Positions 1-10,154 are shown, counted from the stretch's first letter. The stretch is 64,000 nucleotides of DNA from Psychromonas sp. L1A2 (GCF_009828855.1 NZ_WUAG01000001.1:124001-188000); one strand, 5' to 3'. Translations and numbers: made by a program. Notes: generated from the sequence alone by a model not told the origin.

Positions 1-1036
1 TGCGCACCTCGATAATCAATTTAGTTTTTCATTTCGAGAACCTGAAGCATTACCAATGCCATTATTAACATTGGAAAAAGTGAGTGCAGGTTACGACGAT
101 CTATTAATTCTTGATGAAATAAAATTAAACTTAGTCCCAGGTAGCCGCATTGGTTTGTTAGGTCGCAACGGTGCTGGTAAATCAACCTTAGTAAAATTGC
201 TTTCAAATCAGCTTCAGCCTAAATCAGGTAAGATTGAAATAAACACAAATGCAAAAATTGGTTACTTTGCACAACACCAATTAGAGTTTTTACATCTAGA
301 CGAAAGCCCAATGCAACATTTAATGCGTTTAGCGCCCGATGAGAAAGAACTGCCACTACGTAATTTCTTAGGTAGTTTTGGTTTTCAAGGTGATAAAGCC
401 TTTGATATTGTTGCGCCGTTTTCCGGCGGAGAAAAAGCACGGTTGGTTTTAGCATTATTAGTGTGGCAAAAACCTAACTTATTATTACTTGATGAACCAA
501 CCAATCATCTAGATTTAGAAATGCGTCATGCTTTGACTGTCGCTTTACAAGCATTTGAAGGCGCAATGGTAGTGGTATCGCATGATCGCCATTTACTTCG
601 TACGACTATCGATGACCTGTATTTAGTACACGATAAAAAAGTAGAACCCTTTGCTGGTGATTTAGATGATTATCATCAGTGGTTGTCTGATCAACAACGT
701 ATTGAGAAACAAGCGGCTCAAAGTGAAGATAAAGTGGTGTCGGTGAGTGCAAACCGTAAAGATCAAAAAAGATTAGAAGCGGAATTTCGTAAAAAGTTAA
801 CGCCTTTTAAGAAGCAGTTAACCAGTGCAGAAAAACAAATGGATACTTATTCTGCTCGTGTGGCTGAGATTGAAGAACAGTTAAGTGACAGTTCGCTTTA
901 TGAGCAAGAAAATAAAAAGAAATTAACGGATCTATTAAAAGAGCAAGGTGAAGTAAAAGAGCAGTTAGAAGAAACTGAAATGTTATGGATGGATGCTCAA
1001 GAACAAATTGAATTATTACAAGCCGAAAGCGAATAA
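1..1036 (+). CDS. yheS: ABC-F family ATPase, YheS-like (5' end outside window)
   Basis: Carboxy-terminal part of an ABC-F protein. These soluble tandem-ATPase proteins act on ribosomes and have no membrane domain. The frame is open from the first bases of the window, so the gene begins upstream and the internal ATG at 56 is not the start. The second ABC cassette is visible: Walker A GLLGRNGAGKST, signature FSGGEKARL, Walker B LLLLDEPTNHLD and the H-loop VVSHDRH. A charged, probably coiled-coil tail rich in K, E and Q follows. The order and wording match YheS of E. coli. It converges on norW, with a large hairpin between the two. Family assignment is firm; the exact ribosomal role is not known. 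Confidence 0.93.
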   Translation, partial: AHLDNQFSFSFREPEALPMPLLTLEKVSAGYDDLLILDEIKLNLVPGSRIGLLGRNGAGKSTLVKLLSNQLQPKSGKIEINTNAKIGYFAQHQLEFLHLDESPMQHLMRLAPDEKELPLRNFLGSFGFQGDKAFDIVAPFSGGEKARLVLALLVWQKPNLLLLDEPTNHLDLEMRHALTVALQAFEGAMVVVSHDRHLLRTTIDDLYLVHDKKVEPFAGDLDDYHQWLSDQQRIEKQAAQSEDKVVSVSANRKDQKRLEAEFRKKLTPFKKQLTSAEKQMDTYSARVAEIEEQLSDSSLYEQENKKKLTDLLKEQGEVKEQLEETEMLWMDAQEQIELLQAESE

Positions 1037-1113
1037 TTTATATTGAGCCTTTTATAAGTAAGATCCCAAATGATAAGTGAAACGCTAAAATTTTATAAAT
1101 GAATCCGAAAAGA

Positions 1114-1167
1114 GATGCGCTGCTGATAAAGAAAACCTGAACAGCTTTTCTTTATCAGCAGCGCATC
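1114..1167. terminator. Large perfect hairpin between yheS and norW
   Basis: A 22-bp perfect inverted repeat (arms 1114-1135 and 1146-1167, 10-base loop) lies between convergent genes. The arm starts GATGCGCTGCTGATAAAG. Runs of A and T sit at the loop end of the stem and there is no U-tract after it, so it is not a classical terminator. It could stop or protect both convergent transcripts. Confidence 0.6.
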
Positions 1168-1201
1168 GTTATTTAATAACTTGTCGTGTCTGTATAGCAA
1201 G

Positions 1202-2380
1202 CTAAGCCTGCGATAACTCCCTTAGCAGAGGAAATGCTTGTGTTGTTTTCTCTGCTGTCACCACAAAGCCAATTAATTTCTGTTGTTCATTGTAAGCTTT
1301 AGCAATTATTCCCACTGTTTGCACATCAAATACCCAACGGTTAATCTCATTTGAACAAGTCACTCCTCCAATTTGAATAGGGTAAGTCGGTGTTTTTACC
1401 TTAATCATAATATTAGGTAAATTGACTGCTGAAGGTGTATCTAATAAAGTTTTGGCTAATGCATTTGCACTAATCAATATCGGTTGTAGGTAAGCACGAA
1501 CCAACCCTTCAAATTGCGCACAATCACCTAATGAATAAATATCTTTAATAGAAGTTTGTAGATATGCATCGACACAAATACCATGCTCAGTTTTAATATT
1601 GGATTGAGCTGCAAGCTGCGTATTAGGTTTTAACCCTGCACAAACAATAACTTGATCAACTTGTAAATGATCATTATTACTTAACAGCACTAACATTTGA
1701 CCATGCTTAGTGGTTGTGTCGTTGGTGTCTAATGCTGTTTCCAACTCAATGGTACTAACCGTACAATCCGTTTTAATCTCAATATTATGTTGTGCAAGGT
1801 TCTTCTGAAGTTCAAGGGCCACATATTCAGGCAATTGTCTGGACATTAACTGTGTTGAAGGTTCAACTAAGGTGACTTGTTTACCTGCATTAGCAAGATC
1901 AAGTGCTATTTCGACACCAATTAAGCCGCCTCCAATGACTAGCACAGAGTGAGCAGAGGTAATTTGCTCTTGGCAAGCTGCAAATTCTTGTAAGCTATTT
2001 AACGTCAATAATTTCTGTGCAGCATTACCTTTAATGACTGGGATAAAAGGAGTAGCACCAGTTGCGAGTACTAGTTTTGAATAACTTATTTTGTGTTCAC
2101 CAGCAATAATAAATTTATTAAACCCATCAATTTCATTCACGCGCGTTTTCGTGATTAAGCGGATCTTATATTGCTCTGCAAATTCAGTAGCCGTGGTATT
2201 GACTACATCGGCAACTGATTGATTCTTGGAAAATACATGACTTAAATCTGGCTTATTATAATCATCCCCAGAATCTGCGGTTATGACACAAATCTCAATT
2301 TCATTATTTTGGCGACGTAATGCTTTCACCAATTGATAGGCAGCAAAACCGCTGCCTATAATCACAATGGGTAGTGTCAT
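1202..2380 (-). CDS. norW: Nitric oxide reductase FlRd-NAD(+) reductase
   Basis: FAD-dependent NADH:(flavo)rubredoxin reductase that passes electrons from NADH to the rubredoxin domain of NorV in the cytoplasm. The 392-residue length suits the family. It has the two Rossmann glycine motifs of the pyridine-nucleotide disulfide oxidoreductase fold: IIGSGFAAY near residue 7 and VIGGGLIGVEIA near 147. The FAD-binding motif YSLGDCAQ lies near residue 284. Its ATG shares one base with the norV stop codon (TAATG at 2378-2382), so the two are translationally coupled in a norVW operon. The gene name follows from the neighbour and the reductase type. Confidence 0.93.
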   Translation of the reverse strand: MTLPIVIIGSGFAAYQLVKALRRQNNEIEICVITADSGDDYNKPDLSHVFSKNQSVADVVNTTATEFAEQYKIRLITKTRVNEIDGFNKFIIAGEHKISYSKLVLATGATPFIPVIKGNAAQKLLTLNSLQEFAACQEQITSAHSVLVIGGGLIGVEIALDLANAGKQVTLVEPSTQLMSRQLPEYVALELQKNLAQHNIEIKTDCTVSTIELETALDTNDTTTKHGQMLVLLSNNDHLQVDQVIVCAGLKPNTQLAAQSNIKTEHGICVDAYLQTSIKDIYSLGDCAQFEGLVRAYLQPILISANALAKTLLDTPSAVNLPNIMIKVKTPTYPIQIGGVTCSNEINRWVFDVQTVGIIAKAYNEQQKLIGFVVTAEKTTQAFPLLRELSQA

Positions 2381-3846
2381 TATGCAACCTCTTCCGCAGA
2401 GTGGGGAATGAAAACGTCTTTACCTAAGTTACAATCAGGGCAAAGGAAGTACTCAGGTACATCATCCCAAACCGTGCCTGCTACAACATCTTGACTTGGT
2501 TCGCCTATTTTAGGATCGTAGATCCAGTTACATACGGTGCAAATCATACATTGGCAATCTGGGCCATGTTCTTGATGTTGCTCAGCTGTGGTTGCTTTTA
2601 CTGGCTGGCTTTCTGTTGTATTCGTTATCATTGGTTGTATATTGCTTTGATCTAATGCCCATTCTTTTGCAATACGTTGACCGTGTTCACGACATAAACG
2701 CATTGCTTTGCCATCTGGTCGCCATTTTGTATGCAGGCTATCTGCCACTTCAAATCCTGCTTCGATTAAACGTTTATTAATACGATCAATCGCACCACCA
2801 TTCCAACCTGAACTACCAAAAGCACCGGCTTTTTTCTGTTTAAATTTAAGGCCTGTTATCTCTTCTAACATACCTGCCACTTTAGGCATCATGACATTAT
2901 TCATTGTTGAAGAACCGACCAAAACGCCTTTAGAGCGAAATAGGCTCGACAGAATGTCGTTTTTATCTTGGCGTGCAATATTAAATACCTTAACGGCTAC
3001 TTTAGGATCGATATCATGAATCCCTTGTGCAATTGCATCAGCCATCATTCGGGTATTGTTAGACATGGTGTCATAGAAAATAGTAATACGATCTTCTTGA
3101 TAATCCGCTGCCCACTCTAAGTATTTTTCAATAATTTGAATCGGATTATCTCGCCATACAATGCCGTGTGCCGTTGCAATCATATCGACAGGTAAATTAA
3201 AGCTTAATACTTCTTTGATTTTGGCGATAACCAATGCACTAAACGGCGTTAAAATATTGGCGTAATAACGTAGGCATTGATCCATCAACTCTGTTTGATC
3301 AACTTCATCGTTGAATAATCGTTCATCACAGTAGTGTTGGCCAAAAGCATCGTTACTAAATAATACGGCATCGCCAGTGATGTAAGTCATCATACTATCT
3401 GGCCAATGCAGCATCGGTGCTTCAACAAAAATAAGTTGTTTGCCATTACCAATATCAAGGCTATCGCCTGTTTTAATGGTATTAAAATTCCATTCTGGAT
3501 GATGGTGATGCCCAACAATCGAATCAATGGCTGCTTCTGTACAATAAATAGGGGTATTCGGAATACGTTCCATTAAAGCGGACAATGCGCCTGCATGATC
3601 TTCTTCTGCATGGTTAATAACAATATAGTCGATGCACTCGAGGTCAATTTCCATTTCTAGGTTTTGAATAAACTGATGACTAAAACGATGGTCGACAGTA
3701 TCTATTAATACTGTTTTTTCTTCTCGAATTAAGTAGCTGTTATAACTTGTTCCTTTCGTCATTTTATATTCAGTACCGTGGAAATTCTCGATTTCCCAAT
3801 CACGTTGCCCGACCCAGTGAATATTATTTTTTACATGAATTGTCAT
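2380..3846 (-). CDS. norV: Anaerobic nitric oxide reductase flavorubredoxin
   Basis: Flavodiiron protein that reduces NO to N2O (and can reduce O2) in the cytoplasm. Three domains are seen. The metallo-beta-lactamase diiron domain carries H79-x-E81-x-D83-H84 (in NHAEEDHAG). A flavodoxin domain starts near residue 254 ([11 protein letters not shown], the FMN loop). A C-terminal rubredoxin domain has two CxxC pairs (CTVC and CPDC). The length of 488 is close to E. coli NorV. It is first in the norVW operon, divergent from norR, and has a sigma-54 promoter about 50 bases before the start codon, as expected for NorR control. Confidence 0.96.
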   Translation of the reverse strand: MTIHVKNNIHWVGQRDWEIENFHGTEYKMTKGTSYNSYLIREEKTVLIDTVDHRFSHQFIQNLEMEIDLECIDYIVINHAEEDHAGALSALMERIPNTPIYCTEAAIDSIVGHHHHPEWNFNTIKTGDSLDIGNGKQLIFVEAPMLHWPDSMMTYITGDAVLFSNDAFGQHYCDERLFNDEVDQTELMDQCLRYYANILTPFSALVIAKIKEVLSFNLPVDMIATAHGIVWRDNPIQIIEKYLEWAADYQEDRITIFYDTMSNNTRMMADAIAQGIHDIDPKVAVKVFNIARQDKNDILSSLFRSKGVLVGSSTMNNVMMPKVAGMLEEITGLKFKQKKAGAFGSSGWNGGAIDRINKRLIEAGFEVADSLHTKWRPDGKAMRLCREHGQRIAKEWALDQSNIQPMITNTTESQPVKATTAEQHQEHGPDCQCMICTVCNWIYDPKIGEPSQDVVAGTVWDDVPEYFLCPDCNLGKDVFIPHSAEEVA

Positions 3847-3895
3847 AGTAGTTTCTCTCTGAAATAAGTAAGTTATATAAAGTAATCAACTACAT

Positions 3896-3911
3896 TGCAG
3901 GCAGCGTGCCA
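3896..3911 (-). promoter_or_regulatory. Sigma-54 promoter of norVW
   Basis: On the minus strand the sequence reads TGGCAC-GCTGC-CTGCA. This matches the -24/-12 consensus TGGCAC-N5-TTGCW at all but one core base, with GG and GC correctly spaced. Transcription should begin near 3885, about 40 bases before the norV ATG. The nearby sigma-54 activator gene norR fits. Confidence 0.85.
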
Positions 3912-3972
3912 ATTTATGATTTGTTTTAAGTTGTTGTTATTTGGTGTTTTTTTAATTCAGTAACATTTTAAT

Positions 3973-4029
3973 TTATCTTTCTGATAATTTATTGTTTGTC
4001 ATCAAGATAATCATTTATCTGAATGATAA
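3973..4029. promoter_or_regulatory. Paired TTATC-N5-GATAA palindromes, candidate NorR enhancer sites
   Basis: Two 15-bp palindromes of the form TTATC-N5-GATAA lie at 3973-3987 and 4015-4029, 42 bp apart. A further GATAA at 4006-4010 forms a shorter inverted repeat with the second site. They sit about 60-130 bp upstream of the norV sigma-54 promoter, where an enhancer-binding protein would be expected. The E. coli NorR core GTCA-N3-TGAC is not seen, so assignment to NorR is inference. Confidence 0.4.
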
Positions 4030-4132
4030 TGTTTGTGCAGCCCTACAAAGCATGACAATAGCGAATTGACTGACACAATCAGGTTTTATGTGGCCATGAT
4101 ATTTTCAATGAAATAAAGCGAGTTAAAATAAA

Positions 4133-5728
4133 ATGACAAAAAGAAATAATGAATGGTTACAGGTTGCAGTAGATATTACCTCGAGTATTTCTGAGCAGGA
4201 TCGTTTTGAACGTTTATTAATAACGCTGCGTAATATATTAAAATGTGATGCTTCAGCGCTTCTTCTATATAAAAATCAACATTTTATTCCCTTGGCCATT
4301 AATGGCTTGAGTGCCGATGTATTAGGGCGTCGTTTTATGATTGAACAACATCCTCGATTTGAAGCGATTGCACGTGCTGGAGATATAGTGCGTTTTCCGA
4401 GTGATAGTGACTTACCCGATCCCTATGATGGATTAATCCCAAATCATCAAGGATATTTAGAGGTGCATGCTTGTATTGGTTTACCTCTATTATACGAAGG
4501 CCGTTTAATTGGGGCGTTGACTATCGATGCATTTAATCCTACGCAATTTGAACAATTTGATAATGACTATTTACGATTGGTTAGCGCATTAGCTTCTAAC
4601 AGTTTAAACACTGCATTATTAATGGAAAAACTTGAGCGTAATGCAGGTTTACCTTCCAACACATCAAGAACATCGCCGCTAAACTTAAGTAAGCAAGATA
4701 TGATTGGGCAATCTCAAAGTATCTTAACCTTGAAATCTCATATTGACGCAGTAGCTTCGACAGATTTATCTGTATTGATTATGGGAGAAACAGGAGTAGG
4801 TAAAGAGCTGGTGGCTCATGCTATTTTTAGGCAATCGCAAAGAAATAAACAGCCCTTTGTTTATTTAAATTGTGCTGCTCTACCAGAGTCAGTCGCTGAA
4901 AGTGAACTCTTTGGGCATATTAAAGGCGCTTTTACCGGGGCAATCAGTAACCGAAAAGGAAAGTTTGAATTAGCGAATAAAGGCACGCTTTTTTTAGATG
5001 AAATTGGCGAACTCTCTTTAACCTTACAAGCAAAGCTATTACGAGCATTACAGTATGGTGATATTCAACGTGTTGGTGACGATAGTAATATTAAAGTTGA
5101 TGTACGGATCATTGCTGCGACGAATAGAGTGATGCATGAAGAAGTTAAGAAAGGCAATATGCGCTCTGACTTATATCATCGCTTAAGTGTCTTTCCTATT
5201 TTTGTGCCACCTTTAAGAGATCGTGGCGATGATGTTATTTTATTAGCTGGATTTTTTGCAGAGCGTTGCTCCCATAAGCTTAACGTTGCTAGTATTCAAA
5301 TTGATAATAGTGTTTTGCCATTACTTCATGATCATGCGTGGGAAGGAAATGTAAGAGAATTAGAGCATGCCATATACCGTGCGGCAGTGATTGCAAAATC
5401 AGAGTCTAATGAAGCGCATATTAGTATTCATCCAAACCATTTTCATTTTCAAAAAGAATCGTATCAAAGTGAGACTATTTCACTTTCAACTCAAATACTC
5501 CCGCTTTCAAAACAGGAACAAAGCATTACTGATTTACAAACTAACGAGTTACACGACATTGTAAAGGAGGGAGGGACATTGAAAGAGATTATGGAGCAAT
5601 TTCAATATCAGGTAGTGCAGAAAGTGTACTTAGAGAATAATAAAAAATTATCTATTACTGCTAAACAGCTTGGTATGTTTCCCGCTAATTTACATCGCCT
5701 ATTAAAACGCCTTAACTTAAATACATAA
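4133..5728 (+). CDS. norR: Nitric-oxide-sensing sigma-54 activator
   Basis: Enhancer-binding protein that activates sigma-54 RNA polymerase at norVW when NO binds its sensor. An N-terminal GAF domain (about residues 20-165) is followed by a AAA+ domain with Walker A GETGVGKE (218-225) and the sigma-54 contact loop GAFTGA (265-270). The chain ends in a Fis-type helix-turn-helix (TAKQLGMFPANLHRLLKRL, close to the C-terminus). The 531-residue length and divergent position beside norVW match NorR. The ribosome-binding site is weak. Its own promoter was not identified. Confidence 0.94.
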   Translation: MTKRNNEWLQVAVDITSSISEQDRFERLLITLRNILKCDASALLLYKNQHFIPLAINGLSADVLGRRFMIEQHPRFEAIARAGDIVRFPSDSDLPDPYDGLIPNHQGYLEVHACIGLPLLYEGRLIGALTIDAFNPTQFEQFDNDYLRLVSALASNSLNTALLMEKLERNAGLPSNTSRTSPLNLSKQDMIGQSQSILTLKSHIDAVASTDLSVLIMGETGVGKELVAHAIFRQSQRNKQPFVYLNCAALPESVAESELFGHIKGAFTGAISNRKGKFELANKGTLFLDEIGELSLTLQAKLLRALQYGDIQRVGDDSNIKVDVRIIAATNRVMHEEVKKGNMRSDLYHRLSVFPIFVPPLRDRGDDVILLAGFFAERCSHKLNVASIQIDNSVLPLLHDHAWEGNVRELEHAIYRAAVIAKSESNEAHISIHPNHFHFQKESYQSETISLSTQILPLSKQEQSITDLQTNELHDIVKEGGTLKEIMEQFQYQVVQKVYLENNKKLSITAKQLGMFPANLHRLLKRLNLNT

Positions 5729-6354
5729 ATAATGTTGTGCTGCTAGCCATCTACTAAGCGCTTATTTTCTTTTGTAGTTCAATTTGAACACTAAGCTCGA
5801 TTATATTCTCTTTAAAATTGCGGCTGAGTTACATTGTTAATCAATTTTGTAGATAGAAATTAAGCATCATTATTTTATTTTACAAGGTTGCAATGAGTCT
5901 ATTCCATGTACTTCTTCGCTCGCATCAAATTAGTGCGAGGATCTATACCTGAAAGATAACAGTGCAAAGTCATTGAAAGTATTACGTCCTTATTTTTAAT
6001 TAATTTTCAATAAAATCAATAGTTAATAGTTTCTTGTAAAGCTGGCGTAAACATTGCTTTATATTTATGTTGATTAACTAAATTAGTCATTAATGAGAAG
6101 AAAGATGATCAAATTGCTTTTTGCAGTCTAATTGTCGAATATTCTATTCATCAGTTTAATACAACTATTCAACATTAACCGCTTAAAATGAGGCTTATTG
6201 AGCCATTATTTAAAAGATCTGTTTGTCACAACTGTAATGACATTAAAATTCGCGGGTTTTATATAAGCAAAGATAACGTTTACATATTGGCACTGCTGTT
6301 TTATCTGCCTGCCTATTAAACGGGAATTATAATAAATAGCGAATATAAAAAATT
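5729..6354. other. 626-bp intergenic region without a recognisable gene
   Basis: AT-rich DNA between norR and the MocR regulator. No credible ORF, tRNA or terminator was seen. A 13-bp palindrome GTTCAATTTGAAC lies at 5777-5789. Close to the end, a TGGCACT motif near 6289 also occurs before the Mo-enzyme gene (near 7943) and could be a regulator site; this is inference. Confidence 0.4.
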
Positions 6355-7830
6355 ATGGAACTTTCGATTGAAATTGACCCTGCTCGATCGCTGCAGGAAC
6401 AAATATTTGAACAATTACAAGACCTAATCGTGACAGAGAGACTAAGTTGTGGTGCTCGACTGCCTTCGAGTCGAGAATTAAGCGTTCTCTTAAACGTTAG
6501 CAGAAATACTGTTAAAGGGGTCTACGATAAATTAACAGATCAGGGATATATATATTCACAAGTCGGTTCAGGGACCTATGTTTGTACTACATTACCTGAA
6601 AGAACAATAGGCGTTAACGCTAATAATAGTCAATTAAGTCTGGGAGAAGAGCCTTCAGATATTGACTTAAATCTTCCAGAAATTAAACAAGAAATTCATC
6701 AATACACCTCCAAAAAAAGAGAATTGGTATGTGATTTTCAATTGGAGAGGACAGACCCTCACTCTTTCCCGACTAAAGCATGGCGACGACTTATTAATAA
6801 TAGATTGAGTACATTAGGCTCAAATATGACTCGATATGGAGAGCCAATGGGTCTGGGGGAGTTACGAACTGCTATTGCTACTAGAGTTGGTTCTACAAGA
6901 GGAATTGTAGTTGATCCTTCTCAGGTTTTTATTGTTACGGGGATACAGCAGGGGTTAAATATTGTTTCACAATTATTTGTGAGAAAGGGAACGGGTGTAT
7001 TAATAGAAGCTCCTGGTTATACAGGGGCTAAATATTTATTCCAAAACTATGGTGCCAAACTTATTCCTGTTCCAGTTGATAAAAATGGCATTGTCTTGAA
7101 TAAGCTTCCAAAAAAAGATGTGAGCCTCGCTTTTATTACACCTTCTCGCCAATACCCAATGGGGACTGTGATGTCAATTAAAGATAGAAAAGCTTTGATT
7201 GAATGGGCCACTGAAGTTGGCAGTTATATAGTCGAGACAGATTACGATAGTGACTTTCGTTATGAAGGTGCTCCATTGCCAGCCCTTAAAGCTCTCGATA
7301 ATAATGAGTGCGTTATTCATCTTGGATCCTTTTCCAAAACCCTAGGGCCAGGTTTAAGGGTGGGTTATATGATTCTTCCACCAAGCCTCGTTGATGGAGC
7401 GATAAGTTGTAAAAAATTATTAGATTATGGCATGCCATGGTTAGACCAAGCTGTATTGGCTGATTTTATTGCCAGTGGTAGTTACGATAACTATTTAAAA
7501 CGCCTTCGCAGCTTGTATCGTAATCGTCGTGATCGTTTGATTAAAGAATTAACAGAAAAACTTGGAGAAGTTGAACTAAGAGGAACTGAGTGTGGGACAC
7601 ATTTGGTTTGGAAGCTTCCTGAGTGGGCCCCAGATGCTAATCAATTACAAAAATTGATGCTTAATAGAAACGTTGGCGTTTATAACTTATGGCATGACTC
7701 TATATGTAATTGGGATTACGCTAAAGAGTGTAACCGCCTGCTACTGCTAGGCTACGGGGCTATATCAGAAGAAAATATAAGTGAAGGAATAGGTAGAATT
7801 GTTAGTGAATTAAAACAGAGTTCGTTATAA
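6355..7830 (+). CDS. MocR-type PLP-dependent transcriptional regulator (GntR HTH + aminotransferase domain)
   Basis: The N-terminal winged helix-turn-helix of the GntR family (about residues 12-75, LPSSRELSVLLNVSRNTV and GSGTYV) is followed by a class-I aminotransferase-like domain. The expected PLP-binding lysine is K328 in SFSKTLGPGLRVGY. The 491-residue length is typical of MocR/PdxR/GabR regulators, which bind PLP and often sense an amine or amino acid. The gene points toward the Mo-enzyme operon, whose first start codon is about 190 bp downstream, so it is the likely regulator of that operon. The effector is unknown. Confidence 0.9.
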   Translation: MELSIEIDPARSLQEQIFEQLQDLIVTERLSCGARLPSSRELSVLLNVSRNTVKGVYDKLTDQGYIYSQVGSGTYVCTTLPERTIGVNANNSQLSLGEEPSDIDLNLPEIKQEIHQYTSKKRELVCDFQLERTDPHSFPTKAWRRLINNRLSTLGSNMTRYGEPMGLGELRTAIATRVGSTRGIVVDPSQVFIVTGIQQGLNIVSQLFVRKGTGVLIEAPGYTGAKYLFQNYGAKLIPVPVDKNGIVLNKLPKKDVSLAFITPSRQYPMGTVMSIKDRKALIEWATEVGSYIVETDYDSDFRYEGAPLPALKALDNNECVIHLGSFSKTLGPGLRVGYMILPPSLVDGAISCKKLLDYGMPWLDQAVLADFIASGSYDNYLKRLRSLYRNRRDRLIKELTEKLGEVELRGTECGTHLVWKLPEWAPDANQLQKLMLNRNVGVYNLWHDSICNWDYAKECNRLLLLGYGAISEENISEGIGRIVSELKQSSL

Positions 7831-8021
7831 AAATTTGATGTGTTATCGATTTCTATCTCAAATAAGTAGGTCAACAGACATTGTAAATTTAGTGGCTTTA
7901 TTAACAAAATTCAAATGAATGGAACCATAAACTTTAAACTAAATGGCACTAAACTATTGCTTTCATTAAGTCATAGTATAGCTCTTACATTATGGATAAA
8001 ACTAGTATAAGGGAAAATAAA

Positions 8022-10154
8022 ATGACTAAATTAAAGGAAGAGTTTTACGGTGCATGTCCACATGATTGCCCTGATAGTTGCTCGATGGTTTACGAAGTTG
8101 AAGATGGAAATTTACTTGGAGTTCGAGGTAATGAAAACTCCCCTTATACTCGCGGAGGCCTTTGCGTTAAGGTAAAAGATTTTGAAAAAAGGCATTATCA
8201 TCCAGATCGACTGCAATACCCTTTGCGCCGAGTAGGCCCTAAAGGAACTAAGCAATTTGAAAGAATTTCATGGGACGAAGCAATAAGTGAAATAACCAGT
8301 CGATGGAAATCAATTATTGATGAGTATGGCGCTGAGGCCATTATTCCATATAGCTATTTAGGCCATCAAGGCGTTGTAAATGGTTTGAATGGCGGAGACC
8401 CATTTTTTAATAAACTCGGGGCTACAGTGTGTGAAAGAACATTTTGTGGTGAGGGTTCTGCAACGGCTTGGGCATTGACTAATGGCCCAACTAACGGATT
8501 AGATCCAGAAAGCTTTCAGTATGCTAAATATATTGTTATATGGGGGTGTAATAGTGTTAGTACCAACTTACATGCTTGGCATTTTGTTGTAAAAGCTCAA
8601 CAACAAGGCGCTAAAGTCATCGTAATAGATCCCTATCGTTCTCGTACAGCTAAACAGGCTGATTGGCATATTCGTATCAAACCTGGTACTGATGGAGCCC
8701 TAGCGATGGCAATGATGAACGTTATTATAGATGAGGGGTTACAAGATCAAGATTATGTCGATAATCATACGGTCGGTTTCGATAAGTTAGCAGAGAGAGC
8801 CAAACAACGTACGCCTGAATGGGCGGCAGAAATAACAGGGTTATCAGTTGATGAAATTCGTACATTTGCTCGAGAGTATGCAACGGTAAGCCCAGCTGCA
8901 ATACGTATAGGTGTTGCTGTTGAAAAGAACTGGGGAGGTGGCCAAGCTATACGTGCTATTTCATGCCTTCCTTCGTTAGTTGGTGCATGGCGAAAAGCTG
9001 GAGGCGGTATGTATCAAATGACATTTTGGGAGCATCCGTACGCTTTAAACGTCATGTCTCGACCAGATCTCATTCCTAAAGGAACCAGAGTTGTAAACAA
9101 TATACAAATTGGTCGTGCATTAACTGGTGAAATTCCTCTAGACCCCCCTCTTAAATCGATGATGTGTTGGAATACGAATCCTGTAACCCAGGCCCCTGAA
9201 GGCGATAAAATTATTGAAGGCCTCTTACGTGAGGACTTATTTTTGGTTTCAGCAGAAAATTTTATGTCTGACACGGCTGCTTATGCAGATATCGTTTTGC
9301 CTGCAGCGATGGGAGCGGAAATGGAAGATATTATATTGTCATGGGGACATAACTACTGCGTTCATAACACAAAATGTATTGATCCACCCGGAGAAGCGGT
9401 ATCTAACAGTGAAATTTTTAGGCGATTGGCTGCTGGAATGGGATTCGAGGAAGAGCAATTTAAATGGTCTGATTCGGAATGTTTAGAGAACTTTATTGAA
9501 TGGGACTCTCCTAAATGTGATGGCTTTGATCTTGAATACCTCCGTAAGCATGGTTTTCATCGTTACAATCTTGGTCCTGTTGATACTCGAGCGCCACATA
9601 AAGAAGGAAATTTTCCAACGCCATCAGGAAAATGTGAATTTTTCTCGGAAACTGCAGCTAATGGTAATTTTGTGATAGAGCCATTTCGTCAGATGTATAC
9701 AGAATTTCAACCAGGAAATGCTGAACCACTTGATTCTCTTCCCGATTACCTTCCTTCAAAAGAAACCCATGAAGCGAATCCAGAGTTAGCGAGTAAATAT
9801 CCTCTAAATATTATTGCTCCTAAAAGCCATGGTTTTTTAAATTCTAGCTATGCCAATATGAAGCATAAAATCAGAGGGCAGGGCGAACAATTTATTCTTA
9901 TTAGTAATGAAGATGCTAATGATCGGAACATTGCTAATGGAGATATGGTTCGGATTTTCAATGATCGAGGGGCATTGGAAGCAAAAGCGAAGGTAAGTGT
10001 GGATGTCAATCAAGGGTTAATCATTACAACCTTAGGTTATTGGCGTCAATTAAATAAAGGCACCTGTAATGTAATTGCTACGGCAGAGTTTTCTGATATG
10101 GGACATGCACCTAGATTTTTTGACACTTTAGTTCAAGTGGAAGCCGTTGGATAA
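8022..10154 (+). CDS. Molybdopterin (Mo/W-bisMGD) oxidoreductase, cytoplasmic
   Basis: DMSO-reductase superfamily enzyme of 711 residues. The N-terminal cluster motif CPHDCPDSC followed by GGLCVK should bind a [4Fe-4S] cluster. The segment CERTFCGEGS aligns roughly where formate dehydrogenases carry their Mo ligand, so a cysteine ligand is plausible. The C-terminal MGD-binding domain contains APKSHGFLNSSY. No Tat signal or membrane segment is present, so it should be soluble in the cytoplasm. I chose the ATG at 8022 rather than 7992 because only 8022 has a ribosome-binding site (AAGGGA). The cupin, ferredoxin and ferredoxin reductase downstream suggest electron delivery from NADPH. The substrate is not recognisable. 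Family sure, function open. Confidence 0.88.
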   Translation: MTKLKEEFYGACPHDCPDSCSMVYEVEDGNLLGVRGNENSPYTRGGLCVKVKDFEKRHYHPDRLQYPLRRVGPKGTKQFERISWDEAISEITSRWKSIIDEYGAEAIIPYSYLGHQGVVNGLNGGDPFFNKLGATVCERTFCGEGSATAWALTNGPTNGLDPESFQYAKYIVIWGCNSVSTNLHAWHFVVKAQQQGAKVIVIDPYRSRTAKQADWHIRIKPGTDGALAMAMMNVIIDEGLQDQDYVDNHTVGFDKLAERAKQRTPEWAAEITGLSVDEIRTFAREYATVSPAAIRIGVAVEKNWGGGQAIRAISCLPSLVGAWRKAGGGMYQMTFWEHPYALNVMSRPDLIPKGTRVVNNIQIGRALTGEIPLDPPLKSMMCWNTNPVTQAPEGDKIIEGLLREDLFLVSAENFMSDTAAYADIVLPAAMGAEMEDIILSWGHNYCVHNTKCIDPPGEAVSNSEIFRRLAAGMGFEEEQFKWSDSECLENFIEWDSPKCDGFDLEYLRKHGFHRYNLGPVDTRAPHKEGNFPTPSGKCEFFSETAANGNFVIEPFRQMYTEFQPGNAEPLDSLPDYLPSKETHEANPELASKYPLNIIAPKSHGFLNSSYANMKHKIRGQGEQFILISNEDANDRNIANGDMVRIFNDRGALEAKAKVSVDVNQGLIITTLGYWRQLNKGTCNVIATAEFSDMGHAPRFFDTLVQVEAVG

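Noticed and set aside
2592-3019. ORFs opposite norV (2592-2780 and 2708-3019).
   Set aside because: Antisense to a strongly conserved gene; protein sequences look random.
7942-7960. TGGCAC...TTGC upstream of the Mo-enzyme gene as a sigma-54 promoter.
   Set aside because: The gap between the two elements is two bases too long; sigma-54 spacing is strict.
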